A DNA stretch of 64,000 nucleotides from Hyphomicrobiales bacterium (GTDB lineage: Bacteria; Pseudomonadota; Alphaproteobacteria; Rhizobiales; Rhizobiaceae). The notes below the pieces were generated by a model that made no database searches, was not told where the DNA came from, and worked only from the letters and a program-made list of their open reading frames with translations. The position numbers and the translations under genes are program-made. Shown here one piece after another: positions 1 to 9,306 of the stretch; the stretch's first letter is position 1; each line of letters opens with the position of its first letter. Location of the stretch: assembly GCA_900470285.1 (NCBI GenBank), contig UCAG01000003.1, positions 372,001 to 436,000 of the forward strand, read 5' to 3'.

Positions 1-970
1 AGTCGTCTTCGAAGTCCGGTAGTTCCGCTTTAACCGCAGCACTTGCCACCCATGAGCCGTTTTTCGGCTCGCCTGTGGATTTGAGAAATGCCTTGCGCAG
101 AATATCCTGCATTTGTGCCGGTGTGGTCTGCGGTTTGATCATCCGCAATTGCAGCACCACATCCTGCGCACGGGCAGCAGGTTTGCGCAGGTTCATCACC
201 GCATCCAGCACATCTTCAGAAAACTCGGCCACCGGCCAGAGATCGGAGAGAATATCAGCTTCAGTGTCTTGCCGTTCGAAGCCGAAATGACGGTAGAAAA
301 CATCCTGACGGGTTTCAGCAACGCCGGTCTGCCGTATAAATCCATGCAAGGCATGGCGCTTGGACACCGCTTCATCCAGCAGGTTTTCCAGCCCCATTTC
401 ACCGGCGGTTTCCAGCACCGTAGCAAAAGCTTCAGCCAGACCCGCATGGGCAGAGGTGGAGGCAACTTCGAGCAATTGCCGCCGCGCTTCGCCCACCAGT
501 GCCGTCTGCATCATATCGTCGAGCATTTCAAAATGACCGGCAATATTCGCTTCGAGCGGAAACTGGTGGAGGATGGATTCACAAAAAGCATGAATGGTTT
601 GGATTTTCAAACCGCCCGGTGTTTCCAAAGCGCGGGCAAACAAACGCCGTGCAATTTCAAGGCGGATTGCATCGGGCTCACGCTTTTCCAGATCTTTGAG
701 CTTTTTGCTCAAGCCTTCATCATCCAGCACTGCCCACTCCGACAAGCGCTGGAAAACACGGTTCTGCATCACTGCTGCTGCGGCTTTGGTATAGGTCAGA
801 CAAAGGATTTTGGATGGGTCTGTGCCCTCCAGCAGCAGCCGGATCACTCGCTCTGTCAGCACATGAGTTTTGCCGGAACCGGCATTGGCTGATACCCAGA
901 CGGAATCGTAAGGGTTCGCAGCCTTGGCCTGTGCATCAATGGTTTCCTGCGGGATGATTTTAGGTTTCAT
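1..970 (-). CDS. addA: AddA, helicase-nuclease subunit of AddAB (5' part only)
   Basis: This is the first ~323 codons of the AddA subunit of the AddAB enzyme, which resects double-strand breaks for recombination. The gene runs off the left edge. The translated start (MKPKIIPQETIDAQ) is followed by a UvrD/Rep-type Q motif region and a Walker A motif, SANAGSGKTHVL, near residues 28-39. Motif Ia (LCLTYTKAAA) follows. The start codon at 970 overlaps the addB stop in a TAATG junction, so the two subunits are probably translationally coupled. The C-terminal nuclease domain lies outside the window. Identification rests on the helicase motifs and on the adjacent addB. Confidence 0.93.
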   Translation of the reverse strand, partial: MKPKIIPQETIDAQAKAANPYDSVWVSANAGSGKTHVLTERVIRLLLEGTDPSKILCLTYTKAAAAVMQNRVFQRLSEWAVLDDEGLSKKLKDLEKREPDAIRLEIARRLFARALETPGGLKIQTIHAFCESILHQFPLEANIAGHFEMLDDMMQTALVGEARRQLLEVASTSAHAGLAEAFATVLETAGEMGLENLLDEAVSKRHALHGFIRQTGVAETRQDVFYRHFGFERQDTEADILSDLWPVAEFSEDVLDAVMNLRKPAARAQDVVLQLRMIKPQTTPAQMQDILRKAFLKSTGEPKNGSWVASAAVKAELPDFEDD

Positions 971-3900
971 TATGCATCTCCGCCTTCGTCAGCACCACCC
1001 GCAGACCATTCCAGAACACGCGCCAGATGATCATAATCACCCGTCAGATCACTTTCACGGAACGGCAAGGCACGGGAACGATAACCCTGCTCCTCGCGAT
1101 TATATTCCGTCAGTAATTCACCGAGACGCGCCCACGATTCCTCACCCAGCTCCACAGCGGTTTTCACGCTGGCACCGCGATTAGTACTGAGAATAGATTC
1201 CGGCTTGAGCCTTCCGCCGCCCTGCAAACGTACATAAAGCAAGTCCTGCGCATCGCTCTGGCCGATTTCTTTAAAGGCACCACGCCTAAGCAAAGCCGCT
1301 TCCAGTGCCAGCTGTGGGGACAACAGCACATAAGCCTGACGCACCGATGGTGTGGAACCAGTCTTATAGTCGATCACTACCGTCGTGCCGTCACGCATCA
1401 CATCAATACGGTCAGCACGGCCAGACAATGTTACGGCCAGCGGCTCGACAACCGCTTTTGCCGATGAAATCTCCGCATGGCGCTCACGCACATAAGGCGC
1501 GCGCTCGCGCTCCCAGTGCAAGAACTCCGGTATCAGCGCGGTAAAACGCGGCCACCACACGGCTTCTATCTCCGGCGGCAGATCAGCATCGGTAAAAGCA
1601 CCCCGCCCGATTTCCAGTAATTCTTCTTCTGCCTGCTGTGACAGAGGATCAATATCGCGGCGGGTAAATTCACCGAGAATATCATGAAACAGTGTTCCGC
1701 GTTCAGCCGCAGCCGGATCGCGGATCAGCGGTTCCAATGCACGCAGACGCAGGATTTTTTTGGCATAGATCGCATAAGGATCGCGGCGCAGTGTTTCAAT
1801 TTCCGTCACCGAGAAATGTTTCGGTCGCGCATCCACCGGCGGCTTCGGTTCCGGACGCGAGACAAACGGCACATCGGGGCTAACATCAAGCAGACGCGCC
1901 CAATACAGATATTTGCCGCCGCGCTCACGCATGGCGTCCGTTACCGCTTTACCCGTCACCGTTTCCAATCGCAGTAACCAGCGCGACGGCACAGTCGGTG
2001 CATTTTCAGAGCGCTGCGAGCGGGAGAAAATCACCTGCTCCATCCCCGTTGCCATGGCAAAATCATGCGCGGCAAGGCCGGTACGCACTTCCGGCGGATC
2101 AAGCGCGATCATGCCTTTCATCGGGCGCGACATAAACGGATCATTGCGGGTTTTCGCTGGCCAGATCCCCTCATTCAGCCCGCCAACAATCACCGTATCA
2201 ACCGTCTGAAGGCGTGCTTCCAGCGCACCCCAGATAAAGACACGCGGATGGCCACCTGGATGCGGCTTGACCGTTTCATTGGCCAGCAGCGCTTCAAACA
2301 TATCCGGCCATTCTTCCGGCAGAAAATCCAGTCCTGTATCAGCGGCAATCAGCTGACGCAGAAATGCACTGAACTGCTCGCCCTGTTGTCCCTGATAGAG
2401 CAGATGTACCGTATCATCGATATCCCGTGCCAGATTTTCCAGTGCCTCAACACTCGCCCGCATGATCTGCGGCACCTCAATCCGCGCCTGAATGCGGATG
2501 AGATCGGTCAGCGGTGCCACAGCCGCAGTCATTGCCGCACAGAAAGTCTGCAACTGAAGCAGCTCTGCTGCCGCAATATTATCCTGCCAGGCCGGTTCAT
2601 AAGGCTTGGCAGAGGCTTCCATCATTTTTTGTTCAAGGAAGCCCGGCAGATCGGCAATATCCGCCCTGCCCGTACCGCCGCGTAACGCAACCAGTTCCAG
2701 CATTTCCGCGGCACGACGCAGATCACCACGCTTTTGCCCCAGCCGCACCAGCGGATGCTTGGCCAATGCCAGCAGTGCCACCGGATCACCCGGTTCAAAT
2801 ACACAGGTAATCAACAGGCGCAGCAGAATAACCGCTTCCGTATCGCGCAGGAGTTTACCACCGGAATCATCCGCATCAATGCCGAAACGAGTAAGCTCCA
2901 GCACCACACGCCGTGCCAGATTACGATCAACCGTCACCAAAGCTGCGGTTTTATCCGGTGCTTCAATCGCATCCCGCAAGGCTAGTGCTACTGCCAGCGC
3001 TTCTTCACGCTCATTGGGGGTTTCGATCAATGCCACATTCTGCATCGCTTCACGCACAGCCTGTGCATCGAGCTTTAAATGCCCCCATAGGTCAGTGGTC
3101 TCAGCCGGACGCAGTGCCTCACTGACAATGTGCTCGCGCATACGCTTTGCAGGATTTTCAATATCCAGATGCCGAACATCGTCACGGCGGCATTGCATCT
3201 GATCCAAAAGCTTGCGCAACCCATATTGCGGATGGCCATAGGTGGACGGATTATTCAGCCCGTCGGCAAGCAAGGTCCACGCTTTCTCATCCAGATCACG
3301 GTCCAGCCCCGGAAATACCACGGCACCTTTTGGCAGGCGGGCAATCGTTGCTACCAGTTTTGCCGTTGCCGGAATAGAACCGGTGGAACCGGCCACAATC
3401 ACTGGGCCTTGCGGCGGATTTTTCTGCATCCGCTGCGTTTCAAATTCAATCAGCCAGTTGCGGTGCTGCGAAGCATTGGAACGGTTGCGCTCAGCCAGAA
3501 CATCCGGCCAGATTTTGGTGATAATTTCCAGAAATTGCAGTGTCACCCGCCACCAGTCGGCAAGCTCTTCCGGTGCAATCAGACCAAGCTCGCTCCAGCT
3601 TGCCCCTTCTGTCTCCACCTGATCCATCAGCCGCACCAGATCGCGCGCCAGCCAGATAGCATCAGCAGTGGTTGCCGGAATGGCAATATCCTCTGCACCG
3701 AACATAGCACGAATATGCGATGGCAGACTTTCGCGCCACGGGCGGATCAGTTGCGCCAGCAACAGCAAACGTTCCGGCTCACTCATCGGCGGCGCAAGCT
3801 GGAGAAATTCTTCTGCAGCACTGTCAAACAGCGCGGCACTTTCTTCCACGTCCCCGAGCGGGCGGATAGACGGCAAAAGAGCGGCATTAGCCGGATTCCG

Positions 3901-4098
3901 GTCAACCAGCAAAGCACGCAGAGCGCGCGCTGCACGACGTGTCGGCACATAGATTACCGCGTCTGCCAGAGCCAGCGGATTGCCTGCATCAGCGCCAAAG
4001 CCTTCGATCAGCTCACCATTCAGCAAAGCATCGGCAAAACGCGGCAGAAATGGTGTTCCCGATGCAATCGAATAAAGACGCGGACGCCGCTCGCTCAT
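970..4098 (-). CDS. addB: AddB, double-strand break repair subunit (alphaproteobacterial type)
   Basis: This 1042-residue protein is the second subunit of the AddAB helicase-nuclease. The N-terminal two thirds resemble a degenerate UvrD-like helicase; around residue 240 I see VAGSTGSIPATAK where an active subunit would have a clear Walker A. The C-terminal part carries a PD-(D/E)XK nuclease signature: AERGTLFHDILGEF with the leading His, then LSGRADRIDV and VVIDYKTG. The last ~100 residues have no cysteine cluster of the kind that holds an iron-sulfur centre in Bacillus AddB, as expected for the alphaproteobacterial branch. It is co-transcribed with the nucleotidyltransferase upstream (32 bp gap) and addA downstream (1 bp overlap). 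Confidence 0.95.
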   Translation of the reverse strand: MSERRPRLYSIASGTPFLPRFADALLNGELIEGFGADAGNPLALADAVIYVPTRRAARALRALLVDRNPANAALLPSIRPLGDVEESAALFDSAAEEFLQLAPPMSEPERLLLLAQLIRPWRESLPSHIRAMFGAEDIAIPATTADAIWLARDLVRLMDQVETEGASWSELGLIAPEELADWWRVTLQFLEIITKIWPDVLAERNRSNASQHRNWLIEFETQRMQKNPPQGPVIVAGSTGSIPATAKLVATIARLPKGAVVFPGLDRDLDEKAWTLLADGLNNPSTYGHPQYGLRKLLDQMQCRRDDVRHLDIENPAKRMREHIVSEALRPAETTDLWGHLKLDAQAVREAMQNVALIETPNEREEALAVALALRDAIEAPDKTAALVTVDRNLARRVVLELTRFGIDADDSGGKLLRDTEAVILLRLLITCVFEPGDPVALLALAKHPLVRLGQKRGDLRRAAEMLELVALRGGTGRADIADLPGFLEQKMMEASAKPYEPAWQDNIAAAELLQLQTFCAAMTAAVAPLTDLIRIQARIEVPQIMRASVEALENLARDIDDTVHLLYQGQQGEQFSAFLRQLIAADTGLDFLPEEWPDMFEALLANETVKPHPGGHPRVFIWGALEARLQTVDTVIVGGLNEGIWPAKTRNDPFMSRPMKGMIALDPPEVRTGLAAHDFAMATGMEQVIFSRSQRSENAPTVPSRWLLRLETVTGKAVTDAMRERGGKYLYWARLLDVSPDVPFVSRPEPKPPVDARPKHFSVTEIETLRRDPYAIYAKKILRLRALEPLIRDPAAAERGTLFHDILGEFTRRDIDPLSQQAEEELLEIGRGAFTDADLPPEIEAVWWPRFTALIPEFLHWERERAPYVRERHAEISSAKAVVEPLAVTLSGRADRIDVMRDGTTVVIDYKTGSTPSVRQAYVLLSPQLALEAALLRRGAFKEIGQSDAQDLLYVRLQGGGRLKPESILSTNRGASVKTAVELGEESWARLGELLTEYNREEQGYRSRALPFRESDLTGDYDHLARVLEWSAGGADEGGDA

Positions 4099-4130
4099 AG
4101 ACCCGTCTCCCTAAAACTGAATATTCTGCT

Positions 4131-4871
4131 TTACGCGAGTGTCAAAAGGGCAGCTTCTGCCTCGCCTATCGCTTCCGGCGTACCAACCGTCAGCCAATGC
4201 CCCTGCATGACCATACCGTAAAGCCGGTTTGCGGCAATGGCGGCGTTAAAATAGCTGTTGAGCGAAGAAACACTGATCTCTTTACCGGCAAAGAGCTGCG
4301 GATTAACCAGTGCCGCACCGGCATAAATATAATCGGAACGCTCATCCACAGGCACACGGCGCAATGTGCTGTTTTCATTGAGATGAAAATCCCCGCGCCC
4401 TTCATGGCCGGTGGAGTGATGCCGGTCTGCCAGCATCAGCAGAATATCCATTCTGCTTTCATCCCAGCTTTGCGCAAGACGCTTCAGATTGGAATTCTGG
4501 CTATCCACCCAAAATGTATCGGCATTGAGGATATAAAATGTCTTATCGCCGAGCTCCGGCAGAGCTTTGACAATACCGCCTGCGGAATCGAGCAGCAGTT
4601 CGCGCTCATCGGAAATGGTGATCGCAATGTCATCACGGGTTTTCAGATGCTCTTCCATCTGATCGGCCAGATAATGCACATTAACCACTGCCTTTTTAAC
4701 ACCGGCCTCAACCAACGCATCCAGCCCGCGATCAATCAAGGTGCGTCCTGCAACTTCGATCAGCGGCTTTGGCTTGGTCAGGGTCAGCGGGCGCATCCGC
4801 GTACCCAAGCCACCCGCCAGTACCATGGCTGTATCAGGGGCGAATGCTTCTGAGTTCTTCTTATCCGGCAT
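4131..4871 (-). CDS. Sugar-phosphate nucleotidyltransferase, MurU-like
   Basis: This 246-residue protein belongs to the nucleotidyltransferase family that makes NDP-sugars from sugar 1-phosphates. The signature near residues 17-39 is MVLAGGLGTRMRPLTLTKPK, containing the GGxGTRxRPLT loop and the catalytic Lys-Pro-Lys. I chose the ATG at 4871 (MPDKKNSE), 5 bp after the preceding stop; the in-frame upstream extension would overlap that gene. The preceding gene encodes an APH-like sugar kinase fused to TsaE. In Pseudomonas putida an AmgK kinase and a MurU uridylyltransferase form a MurNAc salvage pathway, so a similar role is plausible here. The exact sugar and nucleotide cannot be read from the sequence. 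Confidence 0.85.
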   Translation of the reverse strand: MPDKKNSEAFAPDTAMVLAGGLGTRMRPLTLTKPKPLIEVAGRTLIDRGLDALVEAGVKKAVVNVHYLADQMEEHLKTRDDIAITISDERELLLDSAGGIVKALPELGDKTFYILNADTFWVDSQNSNLKRLAQSWDESRMDILLMLADRHHSTGHEGRGDFHLNENSTLRRVPVDERSDYIYAGAALVNPQLFAGKEISVSSLNSYFNAAIAANRLYGMVMQGHWLTVGTPEAIGEAEAALLTLA

Positions 4872-4876
4872 GGGTA

Positions 4877-6403
4877 TTAATCCTGCAAAAGACCATTGTC
4901 CTGATACCATTTGCGCACCGGTGCGAGCGACGGATGCTGCAAGGCACGGGCTGCATAGGCCTGAATGCGCGGCAGATGCTGCAAATAAGCAGGCTTACCA
5001 TCGCGTTTGAACAGACGCACAAAAATGCCGAGAATTTTGGTGTTACGCTGCGCAGCCATAATCGCATAGGCCGAACGGAAGGCCTCTTGGTCAAAAGCCT
5101 TGGCCAGCTTGCGACGTTCATCACAATAGGCCGCTACAATCTGATCCTGCAGATCATCCGCAATTGTCACACGCGCATCCATTGCCAGTGACGCCAGATC
5201 ATAGGCCGACGGGCCGATCATCGCATCCTGAAAATCAATGATGCCAAGGCGATCAATGCCTTCAGCTTTCTCCTGCCAGAGAATATTCGGTGAATGATAA
5301 TCGCGCATCAGCAGATTATATTCTGCATGCTCAAGGTTTTTGAACACGCTGTCCCATGCCTGTTCAAAGCTTTGTGCCTGATCTGCACTGGCAGGCTCAC
5401 CTTGGCAGTAAGGCAGATACCAGACCGGCAGCAATTCTGCTTCAATCAGCATCGCATCACGGTCAAACATATGCAGATGATGCGTGCGGTCTTCATTGAT
5501 TGTAATATCCTGCGGCCAGTCATGCTGATGCAAATGCGCCAGCATTCGTGCGGCGGCCTCATAGCGCTCAGCCAATGGCTTACCTTCGCTATCCAGCACA
5601 CCTTCCGTGCCCAGATGTTCCATCAGCAGAAAGCCACGATCGAGATTGATGGCGCGCATTTCCGGAACGCGAAAGCCCTTCTCAGACAGCAACCGGTTCA
5701 TCGCAACGAAAGCATCCATATTCTCCGCCAGATGGGCAATCTGTCGATACGGGCGTCCGCCTTTGACCGGCGGATCATAAGGCATTGCCGGTGCATTCAT
5801 CAGGATTTCAGTGCCGCTGTCACTGGTAATCAGTTCATAGCCGCGCGGAGATGCATCACCCAGCAAATAACGGCGGCTAGCATGATGACGACCTGATTTT
5901 TCGAGAAAACTACGAATACCGAGCGAGCGGGAAATACGGCGTGCCGCTTTGGCTGTTACTTCCATGGTCAATCGGCGGCCATCACCGTCATGATCAATAC
6001 TGATCGCAATAGTTGGTGCAGGCAAAACGCCCTCGCCCTGCTGTGGCCATTCCACCAGCACAGCGCCGCTTTCCAGCGCCTCATCAAGCCCCAGCTCGTC
6101 CAGTTCTTCCGGTGAGGACAGGCGGTAGAGATCTGTGTGCGCTATGGGCAACCGTAATTCAGGATAGGATTGTACCAGCGTAAATGTCGGACTCGGTACT
6201 TCATAGAAATCATCATTGGCTATGGTGCGTATAATTGCCCGTGCTAAAGTGGACTTGCCTGCACCCAGATCGCCTTTTAAGGTGACAAGATCACCCTTGG
6301 TGAGAGCCAGTGCAATATCTTCCGCAAAACGGACCATCGCCGCTTCATTTTCCAGCACCAGCTCTACCGTATAGAGAGTGCTGCTATCCTGTTCATCAGC
6401 CAT
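4877..6403 (-). CDS. tsaE: TsaE-phosphotransferase fusion (t6A ATPase plus APH/AmgK-like kinase)
   Basis: This 508-residue protein has two domains. Residues ~10-150 are TsaE, the ATPase that drives the TsaBDE complex making tRNA t6A37, with Walker A GDLGAGKST at 44-52 and the family stretch SPTFTLVQSYP. Residues ~170-508 are an aminoglycoside-phosphotransferase-fold kinase with a Brenner-type loop (MRDYHSPNILW) and the metal site IDFQDAMIGPSAYDLA. TsaE alone is ~150 residues, so the fusion is clear, and it is known in Rhizobiales annotations. The start at 6403 (MADEQDS) has GGAAG upstream; an in-frame ATG at 6448 is poorer. The kinase half probably phosphorylates an amino sugar, given the adjacent nucleotidyltransferase. 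That function is inferred. Confidence 0.9.
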   Translation of the reverse strand: MADEQDSSTLYTVELVLENEAAMVRFAEDIALALTKGDLVTLKGDLGAGKSTLARAIIRTIANDDFYEVPSPTFTLVQSYPELRLPIAHTDLYRLSSPEELDELGLDEALESGAVLVEWPQQGEGVLPAPTIAISIDHDGDGRRLTMEVTAKAARRISRSLGIRSFLEKSGRHHASRRYLLGDASPRGYELITSDSGTEILMNAPAMPYDPPVKGGRPYRQIAHLAENMDAFVAMNRLLSEKGFRVPEMRAINLDRGFLLMEHLGTEGVLDSEGKPLAERYEAAARMLAHLHQHDWPQDITINEDRTHHLHMFDRDAMLIEAELLPVWYLPYCQGEPASADQAQSFEQAWDSVFKNLEHAEYNLLMRDYHSPNILWQEKAEGIDRLGIIDFQDAMIGPSAYDLASLAMDARVTIADDLQDQIVAAYCDERRKLAKAFDQEAFRSAYAIMAAQRNTKILGIFVRLFKRDGKPAYLQHLPRIQAYAARALQHPSLAPVRKWYQDNGLLQD

Positions 6404-6491
6404 GCCAGCTTCCGTTATTAAAGCACTATGCCCGTCAACTCCGGACATGATGAGAATAATGATATTCAGAGGAAAAGACAGTCTGATCCGG

Positions 6492-9107
6492 TTATTCCGC
6501 TGCCGCGCGATACAGGCGTGCATCCAGCGGGAAACGAACAAGCACAGTTGTGCCTGAAGACGGTGCTGTGCGGATATCAACCGTGCCGCCATGCAGCTCC
6601 ACAAAGCTTTTCACCAGTGACAGACCCAGCCCTGCACCACGACGACGACCGCCATTGCTGTGTGACTGGAAGCGCTTGAAGACCGTGTCCAGCACTTCCT
6701 TAGGCATGCCTGGCCCGTTGTCCTGTACGCTAAACAGAATATGATCGCCGTCAAGACGCGCATTCAAACCGATAGCCGAACCTTCCGGTGCATAATTGGC
6801 TGCATTGCTCAGCAGATTAAACAGCACCTGATGCACACGATTGGCATCCCCCCTGAAACTGGTGACGGCATCTTCAATATTAATCTGCAGCGCAATATTA
6901 TGTTCACGCAGACGGTCCGCCACACGCTCACCGGCAGCTGCAACCGCCTCACGGACCGGTACATCGCTGACATCCAGCTCCATAATACCGGCATCAACGG
7001 TCGCCAGATCCAGAATATCATTCACAATGGTCAGCAGAGTCAGGGAAGATGTGCTGATATGTTCAACATATTCGCGCTGACGGTTGTTCAACTCACCGAA
7101 GCCCGGCGTCTGCAACAATTCGGTAAAGCCGATAATATTGGTCAGCGGCGAACGCAGCTCATAGGATACATGCTGGACGAAATCATTCTTGATCTGATCA
7201 GCCAGTTCCAGCGCTTCGTTTTTGTCTTTCAGCGCACGTTCCACATGCACCGTATCCGACACATCGACAAAGGTCAGCATCATCTGACCTTTTGGCAGCG
7301 GTACCACGGCATAAGAAAGAATTGTGCCGGTGGACAGTTCCGCCTGCCCCTGCGTGCCTTCACGCTTGTCAGCAATACCGGTGACTGCCGAGACAAATTC
7401 GTCCCAATAGCGGTCATCGGCCAGTTCTTTACATTGCTTGCGGATAACTGAAATATGCGTGCCTTCAACGGCAATTGTCGGCGGGATCGACCACAATTCG
7501 GCAAAGGCAGGATTGGACAGGCGGATACGCCCGTCAGCGCCGAACACGGCCACGCCTTCGGCCAGATGATCCAGCGTTTCACCCTGCACTTTCATCAAAG
7601 TATTATAACGGCTTTCGAGATCAAATTTCTCGGTCATATTCTCAAAGAACCATGTCACGCCGCCCTGCGGATGCGGATTGGCAACCACACGCAAGGTGCG
7701 GCTGTCCGGCAGATGCCACCAATGCTCCTGCGGATCAACAGCACGATAGGCCGATAGCATAGATTCTTTCCAGCGCCGCCATTCCGGCTGTTCCGGTAAT
7801 TTTCCGTCACTGCGTAAACCATCAAACAGCATGGCATTGCTCGGGTGGCTTTCCAGATAGGCAATATCCAGCGACCACAATTTGGCAAAAGCCTGATTGA
7901 AGAATTGCAGCTTCATTTCAGGATCAAAAATCGCCACAGCTGTTGAAAGCTGATCCAGCGTTTCCGCGTGACTGCGGAGTGTGCGCTGCAATTCTGCCCG
8001 CACCTGCTCCAGATCGCTCATATTGGCTGCAAAACCGGCAGAACCGGCTGAACAGGAAACCTCCGCCACATCCAGCATATGACGATCACCGGCAATTACA
8101 GTGGCCAGCCGGTCACGGAAAGTGGCAATGGATGTGCCCTGTTGTGCTGCCTGCATCATAACCGGTTGATGGCTCAGATTAGCCGCGGACGGATCGGCTG
8201 ACAGAACGCGCTCGCGCTCAATCTTCTGACGCGCCTGTTCGCCCAGCAATTCACGCCCTTCCTGCAACACCTGATCGAGATCATTTGCACCGACAGCCTG
8301 TACATAAGCATTATTCGCCCAGTTCAGCCGTCCTTCCACATCGCGTGTCCAGACAGTCTGATCCAGACGGTTCAGAAGTGCATGGAGCATTGTCAGCGTG
8401 TCGGACAGCTCATTATTCTGCACCTGCAATTGTGCCGCTCTGGCCTGAACACCGTCTACATTAATGAAGCGGGTAATGGCATAGGCACCGGTTGTCTGCC
8501 CCTGCACCTCCAGCATCGTGCCGTTATTGGTCTCAACCAGAAAATCAAAAGAGCGGCCATATTCGCGCAGCGATAAAATCGCGCGTTCCAGCGCCACTAC
8601 GGAATCGGTACGCAACCAGCGTCCGAAACTTAAAAAAGCCGCCGGATCCTGCGGTACTCCGCTGGCCACCGGTAACTGACCCAGCACTTCTGTCTGCGTA
8701 TTATGTTGTGGTGTCCCGCGTTTTGCCGGTTCTGCCCCTGCCCAAACCACAATACGCTGATCTTTCAGGTTAAGCAGGGTTTCACTACGTGTTACCGCAT
8801 GGCTGAGATCAGCAACACGAGCACGCAAAGCACTGTTCTCGCGATTTACACGGTTACGGCTGCGAATGATCCAGCTGACCGACAAAAGTGCGGCACCTGT
8901 TACCCCTACAACAATGGCAAATTGCACCACTTCATTCGGGCCTAATGTGCTGCCGCCCGGCATCGGAATCCGCCCGATATCATAGCTTTGTGCCAGTGCC
9001 TGACCGGATACCAAAACAGAAGAAAATGCGGCTGTCGCTGCCAGAGCTTTGCGAAAATGACGGCTTATAACAGAGCCAATATTTCGAAATGAACTGACAC
9101 CTGACAT
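6492..9107 (-). CDS. divL: DivL-like PAS sensor kinase with Tyr in the H-box
   Basis: This 871-residue membrane protein has two hydrophobic segments (about residues 20-40 and 60-82), a coiled region, several PAS-like domains (roughly 160-640) and a C-terminal kinase core. The dimerization box reads HVSYELRSPLTNI, so Tyr (near residue 649) replaces the phosphoacceptor His. That substitution is the hallmark of Caulobacter DivL (Tyr550), which binds DivK and controls CckA and so CtrA. The ATP-binding domain keeps its N box (NLLSNAANYA), G1 (DNGPGMP) and G2 (GAGLGLSLV). The neighbours tsaE and ahcY match the rhizobial divL locus. It follows an ahcY terminator, so it probably has its own promoter in 9108-9240. 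Confidence 0.9.
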   Translation of the reverse strand: MSGVSSFRNIGSVISRHFRKALAATAAFSSVLVSGQALAQSYDIGRIPMPGGSTLGPNEVVQFAIVVGVTGAALLSVSWIIRSRNRVNRENSALRARVADLSHAVTRSETLLNLKDQRIVVWAGAEPAKRGTPQHNTQTEVLGQLPVASGVPQDPAAFLSFGRWLRTDSVVALERAILSLREYGRSFDFLVETNNGTMLEVQGQTTGAYAITRFINVDGVQARAAQLQVQNNELSDTLTMLHALLNRLDQTVWTRDVEGRLNWANNAYVQAVGANDLDQVLQEGRELLGEQARQKIERERVLSADPSAANLSHQPVMMQAAQQGTSIATFRDRLATVIAGDRHMLDVAEVSCSAGSAGFAANMSDLEQVRAELQRTLRSHAETLDQLSTAVAIFDPEMKLQFFNQAFAKLWSLDIAYLESHPSNAMLFDGLRSDGKLPEQPEWRRWKESMLSAYRAVDPQEHWWHLPDSRTLRVVANPHPQGGVTWFFENMTEKFDLESRYNTLMKVQGETLDHLAEGVAVFGADGRIRLSNPAFAELWSIPPTIAVEGTHISVIRKQCKELADDRYWDEFVSAVTGIADKREGTQGQAELSTGTILSYAVVPLPKGQMMLTFVDVSDTVHVERALKDKNEALELADQIKNDFVQHVSYELRSPLTNIIGFTELLQTPGFGELNNRQREYVEHISTSSLTLLTIVNDILDLATVDAGIMELDVSDVPVREAVAAAGERVADRLREHNIALQINIEDAVTSFRGDANRVHQVLFNLLSNAANYAPEGSAIGLNARLDGDHILFSVQDNGPGMPKEVLDTVFKRFQSHSNGGRRRGAGLGLSLVKSFVELHGGTVDIRTAPSSGTTVLVRFPLDARLYRAAAE

Positions 9108-9239
9108 GCCTTAAAATTCTCCGCCGCAGCATTTGCTGCTTCATAACTGTTTAAAAATCAGAGGCAGAATTTTCTGCCATTATCTTCGAATCATAGCACA
9201 ATACAGCTACAGGGAATCTGTTTGAAGCGCTGCGGGCGC

Positions 9240-9276
9240 AAAAATAAAGGCCGGAAGAATGTCAATCCTTCCGGCC
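9240..9276 (-). terminator. Intrinsic terminator of ahcY
   Basis: Read on the minus strand, GGCCGGAAG (arms at 9249-9257 and 9268-9276) forms a 9-bp stem with an ~10-nt loop, followed by TTTATTTTT. It lies 31 bp beyond the ahcY stop and separates ahcY from divL. Confidence 0.85.
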
Positions 9277-9306
9277 ACAATATGTTGTATGTTAATTAAA
9301 CTATAG

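Noticed and set aside
3130-4221. A 363-codon open frame antisense to addB
   Set aside because: It overlaps addB on the other strand and shows no motif or ribosome site; its composition (many Arg, Gln, His) is that of a shadow frame.
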